DNA from: Streptomyces gossypii
GTDB taxonomy: Bacteria; Actinomycetota; Actinomycetes; Streptomycetales; Streptomycetaceae
NCBI RefSeq assembly: GCF_025165795.1
Contig: NZ_JAJAGO010000003.1
Coordinates: forward strand, 372,001 to 436,000
DNA: 64,000 nt
Direction of reading: 5' to 3'
This document shows, piece by piece, positions 36,208 to 45,190 of the stretch; position 1 is the first letter of the stretch; each line of letters opens with the position of its first letter. The notes under the pieces are model-generated. The model saw only the letters and a program-made list of their open reading frames with translations, was not told the DNA's origin and ran no database searches. Position numbers and translations under genes: made by a program.

Positions 36208-37064
36208 TGTTCGTCCCCAGGGTGTGGACGGCGCTGGCTCTGCTCGGCGCGGCCGTATGCGCCCTCGACGTGCTGCGCGGCTGGCGGCGTGACCAGTTCC
36301 GGCGGCGGCGTGCGTACGGGCTGGTGGCGACGCTGCCGGGTGGGGCGGGCCGTACGTGGCGCGGCATTCGCCGGGCTCCGGTGCCGGGGTCGGCACAGAC
36401 GCCGACTGTGCCGGCCGTGTCGACGCGGACGAGGCTGCCGGGCGTCGGCCGCCGGCTGAGCGCCCGCTGGGAGAGGGCCCTGCCGCTGGTGGTGCTGGCT
36501 TTCGGAGTGATCGTCGTCGGCGGCGTCCCAGGAGTGGTCGGCGGGTGCGCAGGAGCCTACGGCGGCCGCGTCTGGCTGCGGGCGCGTGCGCGTGACGAGA
36601 CCGCTGTGGTGGCGCGGTGGGAGGCGAGTGTTTCGGCAGGCCAGTTGCCGCTGGCCGCAGAACTGCTCGCCGCCTGCTTCGCAGCGGGCTCGGGCCCGGG
36701 GCAGGCCGCTGCCGCGGTCGGTCGTTCACTGGGCGGTCCACTGGGCGACCGGCTTCTGCGGGCCGCCACCGAGCTGGGACTGGGCGGCGAACCAGGCGCG
36801 GTATGGGGCAGATTCGGCGCCCTTCCGGGGCATGAGGGGCTGGCGCGCTGCCTGGAGCGTGCCGGGAGCACCGGAGTCCCCGCCGTGGAGCCGGTCTCCC
36901 GGCTGGCGGCGGAGTGCCGCGCCCGGCGCGCGCGTACGGCGGCGGGGCGGGCACGACGGGCCGCCGTCCTGGTCACCGGACCGCTGGGGCTGTGCTTCCT
37001 GCCCGCGTTCCTGGCGGTGGGAGTGGCCCCGGTGGTCCTCGGCCTGGCCGACGCGCTGCTGTGA
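36204..37064 (+). CDS. tadC: TadC-like inner-membrane platform protein
   Basis: 286 aa. Same F-domain family as TadB: N-terminal TM (~8-22), pair at ~92-120, cytosolic segment with VSAGQLPLAAELLAACFAAG and RARRAAVLVTGPLG, and final TMs (~255-283). The GTG at 36204 overlaps the tadB stop; ATG at 36207 is an equally possible start. Partner of TadB in the pilus platform. Confidence 0.9.
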   Translation: MMFVPRVWTALALLGAAVCALDVLRGWRRDQFRRRRAYGLVATLPGGAGRTWRGIRRAPVPGSAQTPTVPAVSTRTRLPGVGRRLSARWERALPLVVLAFGVIVVGGVPGVVGGCAGAYGGRVWLRARARDETAVVARWEASVSAGQLPLAAELLAACFAAGSGPGQAAAAVGRSLGGPLGDRLLRAATELGLGGEPGAVWGRFGALPGHEGLARCLERAGSTGVPAVEPVSRLAAECRARRARTAAGRARRAAVLVTGPLGLCFLPAFLAVGVAPVVLGLADALL

Positions 37065-37139
37065 GCAAGGGGAATGCAGAGGCTGGACGCCCGTACGGGC
37101 TGCCGGAGACGAGAGCGGATCAAGGATGAGGGGGCGGGA

Positions 37140-37355
37140 ATGCTGGAGCGGGTACGACGGGCGGCGCGGCAGCGATGGCAGCTGATGCGGTGCGCCCAGC
37201 AAGGCGCTGACCGGGGGATGAGCACGGCCGAGTACGCGGTCGGCACGATCGCGGCGTGCGCTTTCGCCGCGGTGCTCTACAAGGTCCTCACGAGTGCTGC
37301 GGTCGGTGACGCACTGCAGCGGATGATCGAGCAGGCGCTGCATGCGGCTGCCTGA
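37140..37355 (+). CDS. DUF4244 Flp-pilin-like protein
   Basis: 71 aa. A short basic N-terminus is followed by GMSTAEYAVGTIAACAFAAVL, the conserved core of DUF4244, which resembles the prepilin cleavage site (G before M/S, Glu at +5) and hydrophobic helix of Flp major pilins. It is likely to be the pilus subunit, cut by a prepilin peptidase encoded elsewhere. Start ATG 37140 follows GAGGGGGCGGG. Overlaps the TadE gene by 14 bp. Confidence 0.88.
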   Translation: MLERVRRAARQRWQLMRCAQQGADRGMSTAEYAVGTIAACAFAAVLYKVLTSAAVGDALQRMIEQALHAAA

Positions 37356-37707
37356 GCGGTGCGACGACCGGGGCCAGGTGACGGCCGAGACGGCGGTGGT
37401 GGTGCCGTCGTTGCTGCTGCTCCTGGGGATGCTGCTGTGGGGGCTGATGTCCGCGTCCGCTCTGATCCAGTGCGTGGACGCAGCCCGGGCGGGCGCGCGG
37501 GCTGCGGCGCGGGGCGAGTCGCGGGAGGCGGTGGTCCGTGCGGCGCGGTCGGCGGCGCCCGGCGGGGCGGTTGTCGAACTCTCCCGCGAGGGGGCGCTGA
37601 TCCGGGTCCGTGTGCGGGCCGAGTCGGCAGGGCCGGGTCCGTTGACGGTCCCGCTGCGCGCGGTGGCCGTGGCGATGGCGGAGCCGACCGAGGAGGAAGC
37701 TCGGTGA
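37342..37707 (+). CDS. TadE-family minor pilin
   Basis: 121 aa. The N-terminal RGQVTAETAVVVPSLLLLLG is the TadE signature: Glu in TAETA and a hydrophobic helix. A small exported domain follows. TadE-type pseudopilins assist pilus assembly. It overlaps the pilin gene and is linked to the next by a GTGA overlap. Confidence 0.9.
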   Translation: MRLPERCDDRGQVTAETAVVVPSLLLLLGMLLWGLMSASALIQCVDAARAGARAAARGESREAVVRAARSAAPGGAVVELSREGALIRVRVRAESAGPGPLTVPLRAVAVAMAEPTEEEAR

Positions 37708-38180
37708 CGCTGCGGGCTGCGCCGTCGGCTGCGGTGCCGTTGGCCTGGGTGCCGTCGGCTGCGGCGCCGTCGGTCGCAGAAGAGGTGGTGTCGTCTCGCT
37801 TCCGGAGCGACCGGGGTTCCGCATCGGTGTGGGCCGCGCTGTGCGCCGCGCTGCTGTGCGCCGTCTTCGGTTCGCTGCTCGTGCTCGGCCAGGTGGTGGC
37901 CGCCCGCCACCGGGCCGCTGCAGCCGCCGATCTGGCCGCTCTCGCGGCGGCCGACCGGGCGCTGGAGGGCCCGTCTGTGGCCTGCGCGGCCGCACGGCGG
38001 GTGGCAGAGGCCCAGGAGGCTCGGCTGACCCGGTGCTCGGTGACCGGCGAGACGGCCGATCTCACGGCCAGCGTGAGCGTCGGGCCCTACACGCCCCGGG
38101 CCCGCTCCCGTGCGGGCCCGATCGGCGCCGGGCATTCCCGCCCCGAGCAGGGCAGGCGGACTCGTGCGGGGCCCGGCGAG
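37704..38180 (+). CDS. Rv3654c-type TadE-like protein, 3' end unresolved
   Basis: The GTG start overlaps the TadE stop (GTGA) with AGGAGG 8 bases upstream. After a 35-residue Ala/Pro/Val-rich leader comes DRGSASVWAALCAALLCAVFGSLL, the TadE-like helix, then the small cysteine-containing domain ending GPYTPRARSRAGP (to ~38126, ~141 aa), where homologues usually stop. Here the frame has no stop: it continues antisense through the helicase gene to 40610. A TAG at 38182-38184 lies one frame off and overlaps the helicase stop within CTAG. A one-base indel between 38127 and 38181 is the simplest explanation. The end given is the start of the helicase gene, not a real stop. Confidence 0.65.
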
Positions 38181-40598
38181 CTAGGTTCTCTCGGCCCTCG
38201 GAAGGCTGCCGGGGTCGGCGGGAGCGCCGGAGAGCAGCTGTCGGAGCAACCGGACGGCACCGGCCTTGTGCAGCGGGTCGTTGCCGTTGCCGCACTTGGG
38301 GGACTGCACGCAGGAGGGGCAACCGGAGTCGCACTCGCAGCAGGCGATCGCCTCACCGGTGGCGGTGAGCCATTCCCGGGCAGTGCGGAAGGCCCGCTCG
38401 GCGAAACCCGCGCCGCCCGGATGACCGTCGTAGACGAAGACGGTGGGCAGTCCGGTATCGGGATGGAGGGGCACGGACACGCCGCCGATGTCCCAGCGGT
38501 CGCAGGTGGCGAAGAGGGGCAGCAGTCCGATGGAGGCGTGCTCGGCGGCGTGCAGCGCACCGGGCAGGATTTCCGGTGTGATCCGGGCGGCGTCGAGCTG
38601 ATCCTCGGTCACCGTCCACCACACGGCGCGGGTGCGCAGCGTCCGTGGTGGCAGATCGAGCTTGGACTCGCCCAGGATCTCGCCGGTGATCAGCTTGCGG
38701 CGGAGATAGGAGACGACCTGGTTGGTGACTTCGACGGAGCCGAAACGCAGGCTGCCCGTGCCCCAGGGGGTCACGGTGTCGGTTTCGATGACGGAGACGG
38801 AGGTGCGCTCCCGGGCCATCGTGGACCAGGGCGGGCTGGATTCCTCGACGAGGGCTACGGAGTCCGCCAGATCGAGTCGCCGCACGACATAGGTGCGGCC
38901 CTGGTGCAGGTGGACCGCGCCCTCGTGGACGCCGGTGTGGGCCGCGGCCGCGTCCACCGTGCCCAGGAGCCGCCCGGTCGCAGCCTCGACGACCTGCACG
39001 GGTTTGCCGCCGCTGCCGCGGATGCCGGTGAGCCCGGCGGCCCGTTCACGCCGCGTCCAGTACCAGGAGGTGCCTCTGCGCCGGAGCAGCCCGCGCTCCT
39101 CGAGTTGCTGTACCAGGCCGGGGGTTTCGCTTCCGAAGAGTGCCGAGTCCGCCTCGGTGAGCGGGATCTCGGCCGCCGCGGCGCACAGGTGCGGGGCCAG
39201 GACATAGGGGTTGTCCGGGTCCAGGACGGTGGATTCGACCGGATGCCGGAAGACGGAATCGGGGTGGTGGACGAGGTAGGTGTCCAGCGGGTCGTCCCGG
39301 GCGATGAGGATGGCGAGGGCGCCCTGCCCCATGCGGCCGGCCCGCCCCGCCTGCTGCCAGAGGGAGGCGCGGGTGCCGGGATAGCCGGTGATGAGTACGG
39401 CGTCCAGGCCCGATACGTCGATCCCCAGTTCGAGTGCGGTGGTGGCGGCCAGGCCGAGGAGTTGGCCGGAGTGCAGGGCGCGTTCCAGGCTGCGGCGCTC
39501 TTCGGGGAGATAGCCGCCCCGGTAGGCGGCCACGCGTGCGGGCAGGTCGCGGTCGATGTGCCCGAGCCGTTCCTGGGCGATGAGCGAGATGAGTTCGGAG
39601 CCGCGCCGGGACCGCACGAAGGCGACGGTGCGGACGCCCTGGACGGTCAGGTCGGTGAGCAGTTCGGCTGTCTCCGCGGTGGCCGTGCGGCGGATGGGTG
39701 CGCCGCGTTCGCCCGTCAGTTCGGTCAGTGGCGGCTCCCAGAGTGCGAACACCAGTTCACCGCGCGGGGAGGCGTCCTCGGTGACGGCGGATACCGGGAC
39801 GCCGGTGAGGCGGGAGGCCGTCTCGCCCGGGTCGGCGGAGGTCGCGGAGGCGAGGAGGAAGACGGGATCGGATCCGTAGCGGGCGCACAGCCGCCGCAAC
39901 CGTCGCAGGACCTGGGCGACATGGGAGCCGAAGACACCGCGGTAGGTGTGGCACTCGTCGATGACGACGTAGCGCAGTGCGCGCAGGAAGGAGGACCAGC
40001 GGGCGTGGCCGGGGAGCAGGCTCAGGTGGAGCATGTCCGGGTTGGTGAGCACATAGTTGGCGAAGAGCCGCACCCACTCGCGCTCCTCGAACGGCGTATC
40101 ACCGTCGAAGACTGCGGGCCGTACGGCGGTGCCCAGCGGTGCGGCGAGAGCGGTGATGGCACGGCGCTGGTCGGCGGCCAGCGCCTTGGTGGGCGCGAGG
40201 TAGAGCGCGGTCGTGCCCCTGCCGTTCGGCGCCTCCGCCCCGTCCAGCAGCGTGCTCAGCGTCGGCACGAGATACGCGAGGGACTTGCCGGAGGCGGTGC
40301 CGGTCGCCACGACGGTGGACGTGCCCGCCAGGGCCTGTGCGGCGGTGCGCGCCTGATGCTCCCACAGCCGGTCGACGCCCCTGGCGCGGACGGCGTCGAT
40401 CACTTCCGGACGGATCCGCTCAGGCCAGTCGGCATGGCGGCCGACCCGAGCGGGCACATGCTCCGTATGGGTGATGCGCGCAGCCCGGTCCGGCCCGGCC
40501 GCGAGGCGGTCGAGCACGGTCAGTGGCTGGTGATTGTTGGCCATCGGCACCGAGTCTGTCACCAGCGTGATGGACAATGGCCGCAAGGCGTCGTGCAT
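38181..40598 (-). CDS. DEAD/DEAH-box helicase with C-terminal DUF1998 zinc domain
   Basis: 805 aa from the chosen start. Superfamily 2 motifs: VVATGTASGKS (I), VIDECHTYRG (II), LLASATSAD (III), VAFVRSRRGSEL (IV), ATTALELGIDVSGLDAVL (V) and QQAGRAGRMGQGA (VI). The last ~90 residues carry a Cys cluster, CCECDSGCPSCVQSPKCGNG, of the DUF1998/MrfA type; MrfA is a mitomycin-repair helicase. DNA repair is thus likely. ATG 40598 (MHDALRPL) is used; ATG 40544 is an alternative. Extension further upstream would include a TTA codon. Divergent from bldG; the last codon overlaps the TAG discussed under the TadE-like gene. Confidence 0.9.
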   Translation of the reverse strand: MHDALRPLSITLVTDSVPMANNHQPLTVLDRLAAGPDRAARITHTEHVPARVGRHADWPERIRPEVIDAVRARGVDRLWEHQARTAAQALAGTSTVVATGTASGKSLAYLVPTLSTLLDGAEAPNGRGTTALYLAPTKALAADQRRAITALAAPLGTAVRPAVFDGDTPFEEREWVRLFANYVLTNPDMLHLSLLPGHARWSSFLRALRYVVIDECHTYRGVFGSHVAQVLRRLRRLCARYGSDPVFLLASATSADPGETASRLTGVPVSAVTEDASPRGELVFALWEPPLTELTGERGAPIRRTATAETAELLTDLTVQGVRTVAFVRSRRGSELISLIAQERLGHIDRDLPARVAAYRGGYLPEERRSLERALHSGQLLGLAATTALELGIDVSGLDAVLITGYPGTRASLWQQAGRAGRMGQGALAILIARDDPLDTYLVHHPDSVFRHPVESTVLDPDNPYVLAPHLCAAAAEIPLTEADSALFGSETPGLVQQLEERGLLRRRGTSWYWTRRERAAGLTGIRGSGGKPVQVVEAATGRLLGTVDAAAAHTGVHEGAVHLHQGRTYVVRRLDLADSVALVEESSPPWSTMARERTSVSVIETDTVTPWGTGSLRFGSVEVTNQVVSYLRRKLITGEILGESKLDLPPRTLRTRAVWWTVTEDQLDAARITPEILPGALHAAEHASIGLLPLFATCDRWDIGGVSVPLHPDTGLPTVFVYDGHPGGAGFAERAFRTAREWLTATGEAIACCECDSGCPSCVQSPKCGNGNDPLHKAGAVRLLRQLLSGAPADPGSLPRAERT

Positions 40599-40743
40599 GC
40601 CTGCTGGTAAGTGATTGAATGCTTCTGCGGCTGCCGATCCGTCCCCTGCCGTCGCCCGCCTCGGGCGGGAGACCCCAGGAGGGGAGCCCTCAGTGGGCAT
40701 GCCCCAGGGGCGGACCGCTCGATAGCAAGGTGCTGGAGGATCC

Positions 40744-41085
40744 GTGGACCTGTCCCTGTCGACCCGTACTGTTGGCGATCGTACGATCGTCGAGGTCGGT
40801 GGCGAGATTGATGTATACACCGCGCCCAAGTTGCGCGAGCAGCTCGTCGAGCTGGTGAACGACGGCAGCTACCACCTCGTCGTGGACATGGAAGGTGTCG
40901 ACTTCCTGGACTCCACCGGTCTGGGTGTGCTCGTCGGTGGGCTCAAGCGCGTGCGTGCGCACGAGGGCTCGTTGCGGCTGGTCTGCAATCAGGAACGCAT
41001 TCTGAAGATCTTCCGTATCACCGGTCTGACCAAGGTGTTCCCGATTCACGGCTCGGTTGACGATGCCGTGTCGGCCACCGACTGA
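40744..41085 (+). CDS. bldG: Anti-sigma factor antagonist BldG
   Basis: 113 aa STAS-domain protein of exact BldG length. Phosphorylatable Ser57 lies in [10 protein letters not shown]. BldG is required for aerial mycelium and antibiotic production; unphosphorylated BldG binds anti-sigma factors and frees the sigma factor. The GTG start has GGAGGA at close spacing. The downstream anti-sigma gene (137 bp) is its usual partner. Confidence 0.97.
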   Translation: MDLSLSTRTVGDRTIVEVGGEIDVYTAPKLREQLVELVNDGSYHLVVDMEGVDFLDSTGLGVLVGGLKRVRAHEGSLRLVCNQERILKIFRITGLTKVFPIHGSVDDAVSATD

Positions 41086-41222
41086 CGACAACGGCCGTCC
41101 GGCCCGGCCACCTGGCTGGGCGGCCGGACCGGACATCGGAAGTGCGACTGCCGGGCTCGGACGAGGGCCCGGCAGTTGTGAATGCATACCCGCAGAGCAC
41201 CCGTTAGACCGAGGGGGACGGC

Positions 41223-41663
41223 ATGGCCACCGTGGAACTCCGCTTCAGCGCGCTTCCTGAGCATGTGCGGACGGCGCGGCTGGTGGCTGCCGCTGTGGCA
41301 CGCCGTGCCGGGGTCGATGAGGCCGTGCTGGACGAGGTGCGCCTCGCCGTCGGCGAAGCGTGCACGCGCGCGGTGGGCCTGCACATGAGTAACGGCGTCG
41401 ACAGCCCGGTCCGGGTGGCGCTGATCGAGGACGAGAAGAAGTTTTCCATCGAGGTCGGCGACGAAGCCCCTGCGGCCGCCGGCACGCTGGTGCGTGGCGC
41501 GGGGGACGAAGCCCCCGGCCGCCCGTCGGACGACGAGGCCGACGGTGAGATGGGCCTCGCGGTGATCAGCGGACTGGTCGACGATGTCGAGATCACCGCT
41601 GATGAGAAGGGTGGAGTCATCCGTATGAGCTGGCCTGCGGCGCCCGCTCCGGTTCTCCCCTGA
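41223..41663 (+). CDS. Anti-sigma factor, RsbW-like kinase (BldG partner)
   Basis: 146 aa with HATPase_c_2 fold: N-box EVRLAVGEACTRAVGLHM, then a diverged Gly-containing MGLAVISGLVDDVEI. It is the homologue of the SCO3548 anti-sigma factor that interacts with BldG, though no sigma gene is adjacent. A 30-residue acidic loop (EAPAAAGTLVRGAGDEAPGR) is inserted before the last strands. GAGGGGGAC precedes the ATG. The TGA stop is the first part of a perfect 14-bp palindrome. Confidence 0.92.
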   Translation: MATVELRFSALPEHVRTARLVAAAVARRAGVDEAVLDEVRLAVGEACTRAVGLHMSNGVDSPVRVALIEDEKKFSIEVGDEAPAAAGTLVRGAGDEAPGRPSDDEADGEMGLAVISGLVDDVEITADEKGGVIRMSWPAAPAPVLP

Positions 41664-41674
41664 ATGATCATTCA
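41661..41674. promoter_or_regulatory. Perfect 14-bp palindrome at the anti-sigma stop
   Basis: TGAATGATCATTCA; the first three bases are the stop codon. A direct repeat AGATCATTTC follows. It sits in a locally AT-rich stretch (41661-41800) upstream of hppA, and may be a binding site or weak terminator. Confidence 0.4.
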
Positions 41675-41809
41675 AAAGATCATTTCTCACTCCGTCAATT
41701 CAGCAGCCTCCCTCTAACGAGGGAATTCTGCACGCCTCCTTCATTCGATCTTGGCTCTCTGACGGCGAATTGCTGCTGTCGCGCTCTGTTTTGATCTAGA
41801 GGCGCTCCC

Positions 41810-41815
41810 TAGAAT
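41810..41815 (+). promoter_or_regulatory. Candidate -10 box for hppA
   Basis: TAGAAT fits TAnnnT; the best -35 upstream is weak (TGTTTT at 17 bp). This gives a leader of about 67 nt before the hppA ATG. Confidence 0.35.
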
Positions 41816-41889
41816 CCGTCCACCATCTTTGCAGCAGGACGCCTGAGCGTGCTTGCGCGCGCCCATGTGCCAAACGTCAAGGAGGACGA

Positions 41890-44286
41890 ATGGCGGGGCA
41901 TATCAGCCCACTTCAGAAGCACCAGCACCTCGCTGATGCCGTACTGACGAGCGGCAACCGCGGTCTCGTGACCGTGATCGCGATCGTGGCGCTCGCCGCG
42001 CTCGGTGTCGGTGTGGTGCTTGTGCGGCAAGTGCTTGCCGCCGGTGAGGGCACCGACAGCATGAAGAAGATCGCGGCAGCCGTGCAGGAGGGCGCAAACG
42101 CCTATCTGGCACGGCAGTTGCGCACCCTCGGCGTATTCGCCGTCGCGGTCTTCTTCCTGCTGTTCCTCCTCCCGGCCGACGATTCGACCCAGCGGCTCGG
42201 CCGCTCGTTGTTCTTCCTGGTGGGCGCCGCATTCTCGGCGGGCACCGGCTATATCGGCATGTGGCTCGCGGTACGCAGCAATGTGCGTGTGGCGGCCGCG
42301 GCGCGTGAGGCGACGCCTGCCGAAGGCGAGCCAGCCAAGGACCTGAGCGCGGTCGCACACGCCGCGACGAAGATCGCTTTCCGTACGGGCGGTGTCGTCG
42401 GGATGTTCACCGTCGGCCTCGGCCTTTTGGGCGCCGCGACGGTTGTGCTCGTCTACACCGACGACGCGCCCAAGGTGCTGGAGGGCTTCGGCCTCGGCGC
42501 CGCGCTGATCGCGATGTTCATGCGTGTCGGCGGCGGAATCTTCACCAAGGCGGCCGATGTCGGCGCCGACCTGGTGGGCAAGGTCGAGCAGGGCATTCCC
42601 GAGGACGACCCGCGGAACGCCGCGACCATCGCCGACAACGTGGGCGACAACGTCGGCGACTGCGCGGGCATGGCGGCCGACCTCTTCGAGTCGTACGCGG
42701 TCACCCTGGTCGCCGCGCTGATCCTGGGCACCGCCGTCTTCGGCGACGCCGGTCTGGCGTTCCCGCTGCTGGTGCCGGCGATCGGTGTCATCACGGCGAT
42801 GATCGGCATCTTCACGGTCGCTCCGCGCAGCACCGACCGCAGCGGCATGACCGCCATCAACCGCGGGTTCTTCATCTCTGCGGCGATCTCGCTGGTGCTC
42901 GTCGCCATCGCGTCGTTCACCTACCTCCCGTCCAGCTACGCGGATCTGGACAGCGCGCCGGAGGAGATCCTGGCTCAGGACGGCAATCCGCAGGTGCTGG
43001 CCGTTCTGGCGGTCGCCATCGGCATCGTGCTTGCCGCGCTGATCCAGCAGCTGACGGGCTACTTCACGGAGACCACCCGCAAGCCCGTACGGGACGTCGG
43101 CAGGACGTCCCTGACCGGGCCTGCGACGGTCGTGCTCTCCGGAATCTCACTCGGCCTGGAGTCGGCGGTCTACACGGCGCTGCTGATCGGGCTCAGCGTC
43201 TACGGCGCCATGCTGCTCGGCGGCGGCACCCTGATGCTGGCGCTGTTCGCGGTCGCGTTGGCGGGCACCGGCCTGCTGACGACCGTCGGCGTGATCGTGG
43301 CAATGGACACCTTCGGGCCCGTCTCCGACAACGCGCAGGGCATCGCCGAGATGTCGGGTGACGTCCAGGGTGCGGGCGCGCAGGTGCTCACCGATCTCGA
43401 TGCGGTCGGCAACACGACGAAGGCCATCACCAAGGGCATCGCCATCGCCACCGCCGTGCTCGCCGCGGCGGCGCTCTTCGGCTCGTACCGCATCGAGCTG
43501 TCCGAGGCGCTGGACGAGGAGTTGGGCAGCGTGGGGGCCGCCACGGCCGAGATGCTGGAGGTCCTGGACATCGCCCAGCCCAGCACCCTGGTCGGTCTGA
43601 TGCTGGGCGCAGGAGTCGTCTTCCTCTTCTCCGGGCTGGCGATCAACGCCGTGTCCCGCTCGGCCGGAGCGGTGGTCTTCGAGGTGCGCCGGCAGTTCCG
43701 GGAGAAGCCCGGAATCATGGACTACACCGAGAAGCCGGACTACCACCGGGTGGTGGACATCTGCACGAAGGACGCGCTTCGTGAGCTGACCACACCGGGG
43801 CTGCTCGCGGTCTTCGCGCCGATCTGTGTCGGCTTCGCCTTCGGGGTCGGCGCGCTGGCCGCGTTCCTCGCGGGTGCGATCGGCGTGGGCACGCTGATGG
43901 CGGTCTTCCTGTCCAACTCGGGCGGTGCCTGGGACAACGCCAAGAAGATGGTCGAGGACGGCCACCACGGCGGCAAGGGCAGCGCGGCCCACGAGGCCAC
44001 GGTGATCGGTGACACGGTCGGCGATCCGTTCAAGGACACCGCCGGTCCGGCGATCAACCCGCTGCTGAAGGTGATGAACCTGGTGGCCCTGCTGATCGCG
44101 CCCGCCATTGTGCAGTTCAGCTACGGCGACGACAAGAGCACCGCGGTGCGTGCCACGATCGCGGTGCTCTCCGGTCTGGTCATCATCGGCGCCGTGTACG
44201 TCTCCAAGCGGCGCGGGATCGCCGTAGGTGAGGAAGGCAACAACGAGCGGGTCGCCAAGCCGACCGATCCCGTTACAGCATCCTGA
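41890..44286 (+). CDS. hppA: Membrane-bound proton-translocating pyrophosphatase (K+-insensitive)
   Basis: 798 aa with about 16 membrane helices. Substrate site motifs are DVGADLVGKVEQGIPEDDPR (~224-243), IADNVGDNVGDCAGM, and the C-terminal GGAWDNAKKMVEDG and GDTVGDPFKDTAGPA. Lys in GNTTKAITKG marks the K+-independent class. It couples pyrophosphate hydrolysis to H+ export. AAGGAGGACGA precedes the ATG. Next to bldG in the canonical Streptomyces order. Confidence 0.97.
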   Translation: MAGHISPLQKHQHLADAVLTSGNRGLVTVIAIVALAALGVGVVLVRQVLAAGEGTDSMKKIAAAVQEGANAYLARQLRTLGVFAVAVFFLLFLLPADDSTQRLGRSLFFLVGAAFSAGTGYIGMWLAVRSNVRVAAAAREATPAEGEPAKDLSAVAHAATKIAFRTGGVVGMFTVGLGLLGAATVVLVYTDDAPKVLEGFGLGAALIAMFMRVGGGIFTKAADVGADLVGKVEQGIPEDDPRNAATIADNVGDNVGDCAGMAADLFESYAVTLVAALILGTAVFGDAGLAFPLLVPAIGVITAMIGIFTVAPRSTDRSGMTAINRGFFISAAISLVLVAIASFTYLPSSYADLDSAPEEILAQDGNPQVLAVLAVAIGIVLAALIQQLTGYFTETTRKPVRDVGRTSLTGPATVVLSGISLGLESAVYTALLIGLSVYGAMLLGGGTLMLALFAVALAGTGLLTTVGVIVAMDTFGPVSDNAQGIAEMSGDVQGAGAQVLTDLDAVGNTTKAITKGIAIATAVLAAAALFGSYRIELSEALDEELGSVGAATAEMLEVLDIAQPSTLVGLMLGAGVVFLFSGLAINAVSRSAGAVVFEVRRQFREKPGIMDYTEKPDYHRVVDICTKDALRELTTPGLLAVFAPICVGFAFGVGALAAFLAGAIGVGTLMAVFLSNSGGAWDNAKKMVEDGHHGGKGSAAHEATVIGDTVGDPFKDTAGPAINPLLKVMNLVALLIAPAIVQFSYGDDKSTAVRATIAVLSGLVIIGAVYVSKRRGIAVGEEGNNERVAKPTDPVTAS

Positions 44287-44327
44287 CGGAAGGCGGACGG
44301 ACGGCCGGCTGACCAGCCGTAACATCT

Positions 44328-44361
44328 GGGTGGGCGAGGCGCGTTGGCGCTTCGCCCACCC
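44328..44361 (+). terminator. hppA terminator
   Basis: A 14-bp stem (GGGTGGGCGAGGCG with one G-T pair) and 6-nt loop, followed by TTTC, 42 bp after the stop. Confidence 0.85.
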
Positions 44362-44506
44362 TTTCGGCTGCCCCGTGCGGGCAGTCGGCGGGCGCACCGT
44401 AGTGTGACGCAAATGGCGCAACTAGCCTCAGAAGCCCCGTCCGACTCACCGTGGAGGGCCCCGCGGCGTGTAAGTTCCGGCCGGAAGCCACGAAGGGACC
44501 GATCCG

Positions 44507-45079
44507 GTGAACAAGAAGCTCACGGCCGCACTGTCCGGCGGTGCGGCACTCGTACTGGCGCTGACGGGCTGCAGCAGCGATGACGACAGCGGCGAGAAGA
44601 CGGACGCGTGGGCCAAGAAGGTCTGCGACCAGGTGAAACCACAGGTCACGAAGATCCAGAAGGCGAATGCCTCCATCAACGAGGCATCTCAGCAGAAGAA
44701 GTCACCCGAAGAGGTGAAGAAGATCGACTCTGCCGCCTTCCAGAACATCTCCGAGGCGTACAAGGCACTCGCCGACGCGGTCGACGACGCCGGTGAACCT
44801 CCCGTGGACAAGGGAAAGAAGCTGCAGACGGACGCGGTGAAGGAGCTGCGGGGGCTCTCGACGCAGTACGCCGGGCTGAAGACGACGGTCGACGAGATGA
44901 GCACCAAGGACCAGGCCGACTTCGCCTCCGGCCTCAAGGAACTCGCGACGAAGCTCGGCAAGCTCGGCAAGAGCGGTGACGTCTCGCTGCAGAAGCTCCA
45001 GTCCGGTGATCTGGGCACGGCGATGGCCGAGCAGAAGGGCTGCAAGCGGCCGGCCACCGGAGCCCCGCCGAGCGCGTGA
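44507..45079 (+). CDS. Small secreted lipoprotein
   Basis: 190 aa. Signal peptide with lipobox LALTGC (Cys22), then a mostly alpha-helical Lys/Glu/Ala domain with two cysteines (KKVCDQVKPQVTKIQKAN and EQKGCKRP) that may form a disulfide joining N- and C-terminal helices. No enzymatic motif. It occurs between hppA and the methyltransferase in Streptomyces; function unknown. GTG start (VNKKLTAALSGG). Confidence 0.88.
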   Translation: MNKKLTAALSGGAALVLALTGCSSDDDSGEKTDAWAKKVCDQVKPQVTKIQKANASINEASQQKKSPEEVKKIDSAAFQNISEAYKALADAVDDAGEPPVDKGKKLQTDAVKELRGLSTQYAGLKTTVDEMSTKDQADFASGLKELATKLGKLGKSGDVSLQKLQSGDLGTAMAEQKGCKRPATGAPPSA

Positions 45080-45190
45080 CCTCCGGGCTCCTCGCTCGCC
45101 CCGCGTCCCGACGGAAGAGCCCTGCCGTCGGGACGTGTTTTCCCGGTGCGCCCTGCGGCCGGAGGTTCCCCGGGCGCCACAATGGGTGCC

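Noticed and set aside
32657..36367. 1236-aa minus-strand ORF across the tad operon
   Set aside because: Pro/Arg/Ser-rich shadow of ssd-tadABC; the plus-strand genes have clear family motifs and coupled overlaps.
37829..38368. 179-aa alternative frame over the TadE-like gene
   Set aside because: Arg/Gly-rich shadow; the GTGA-linked frame has the TadE helix.
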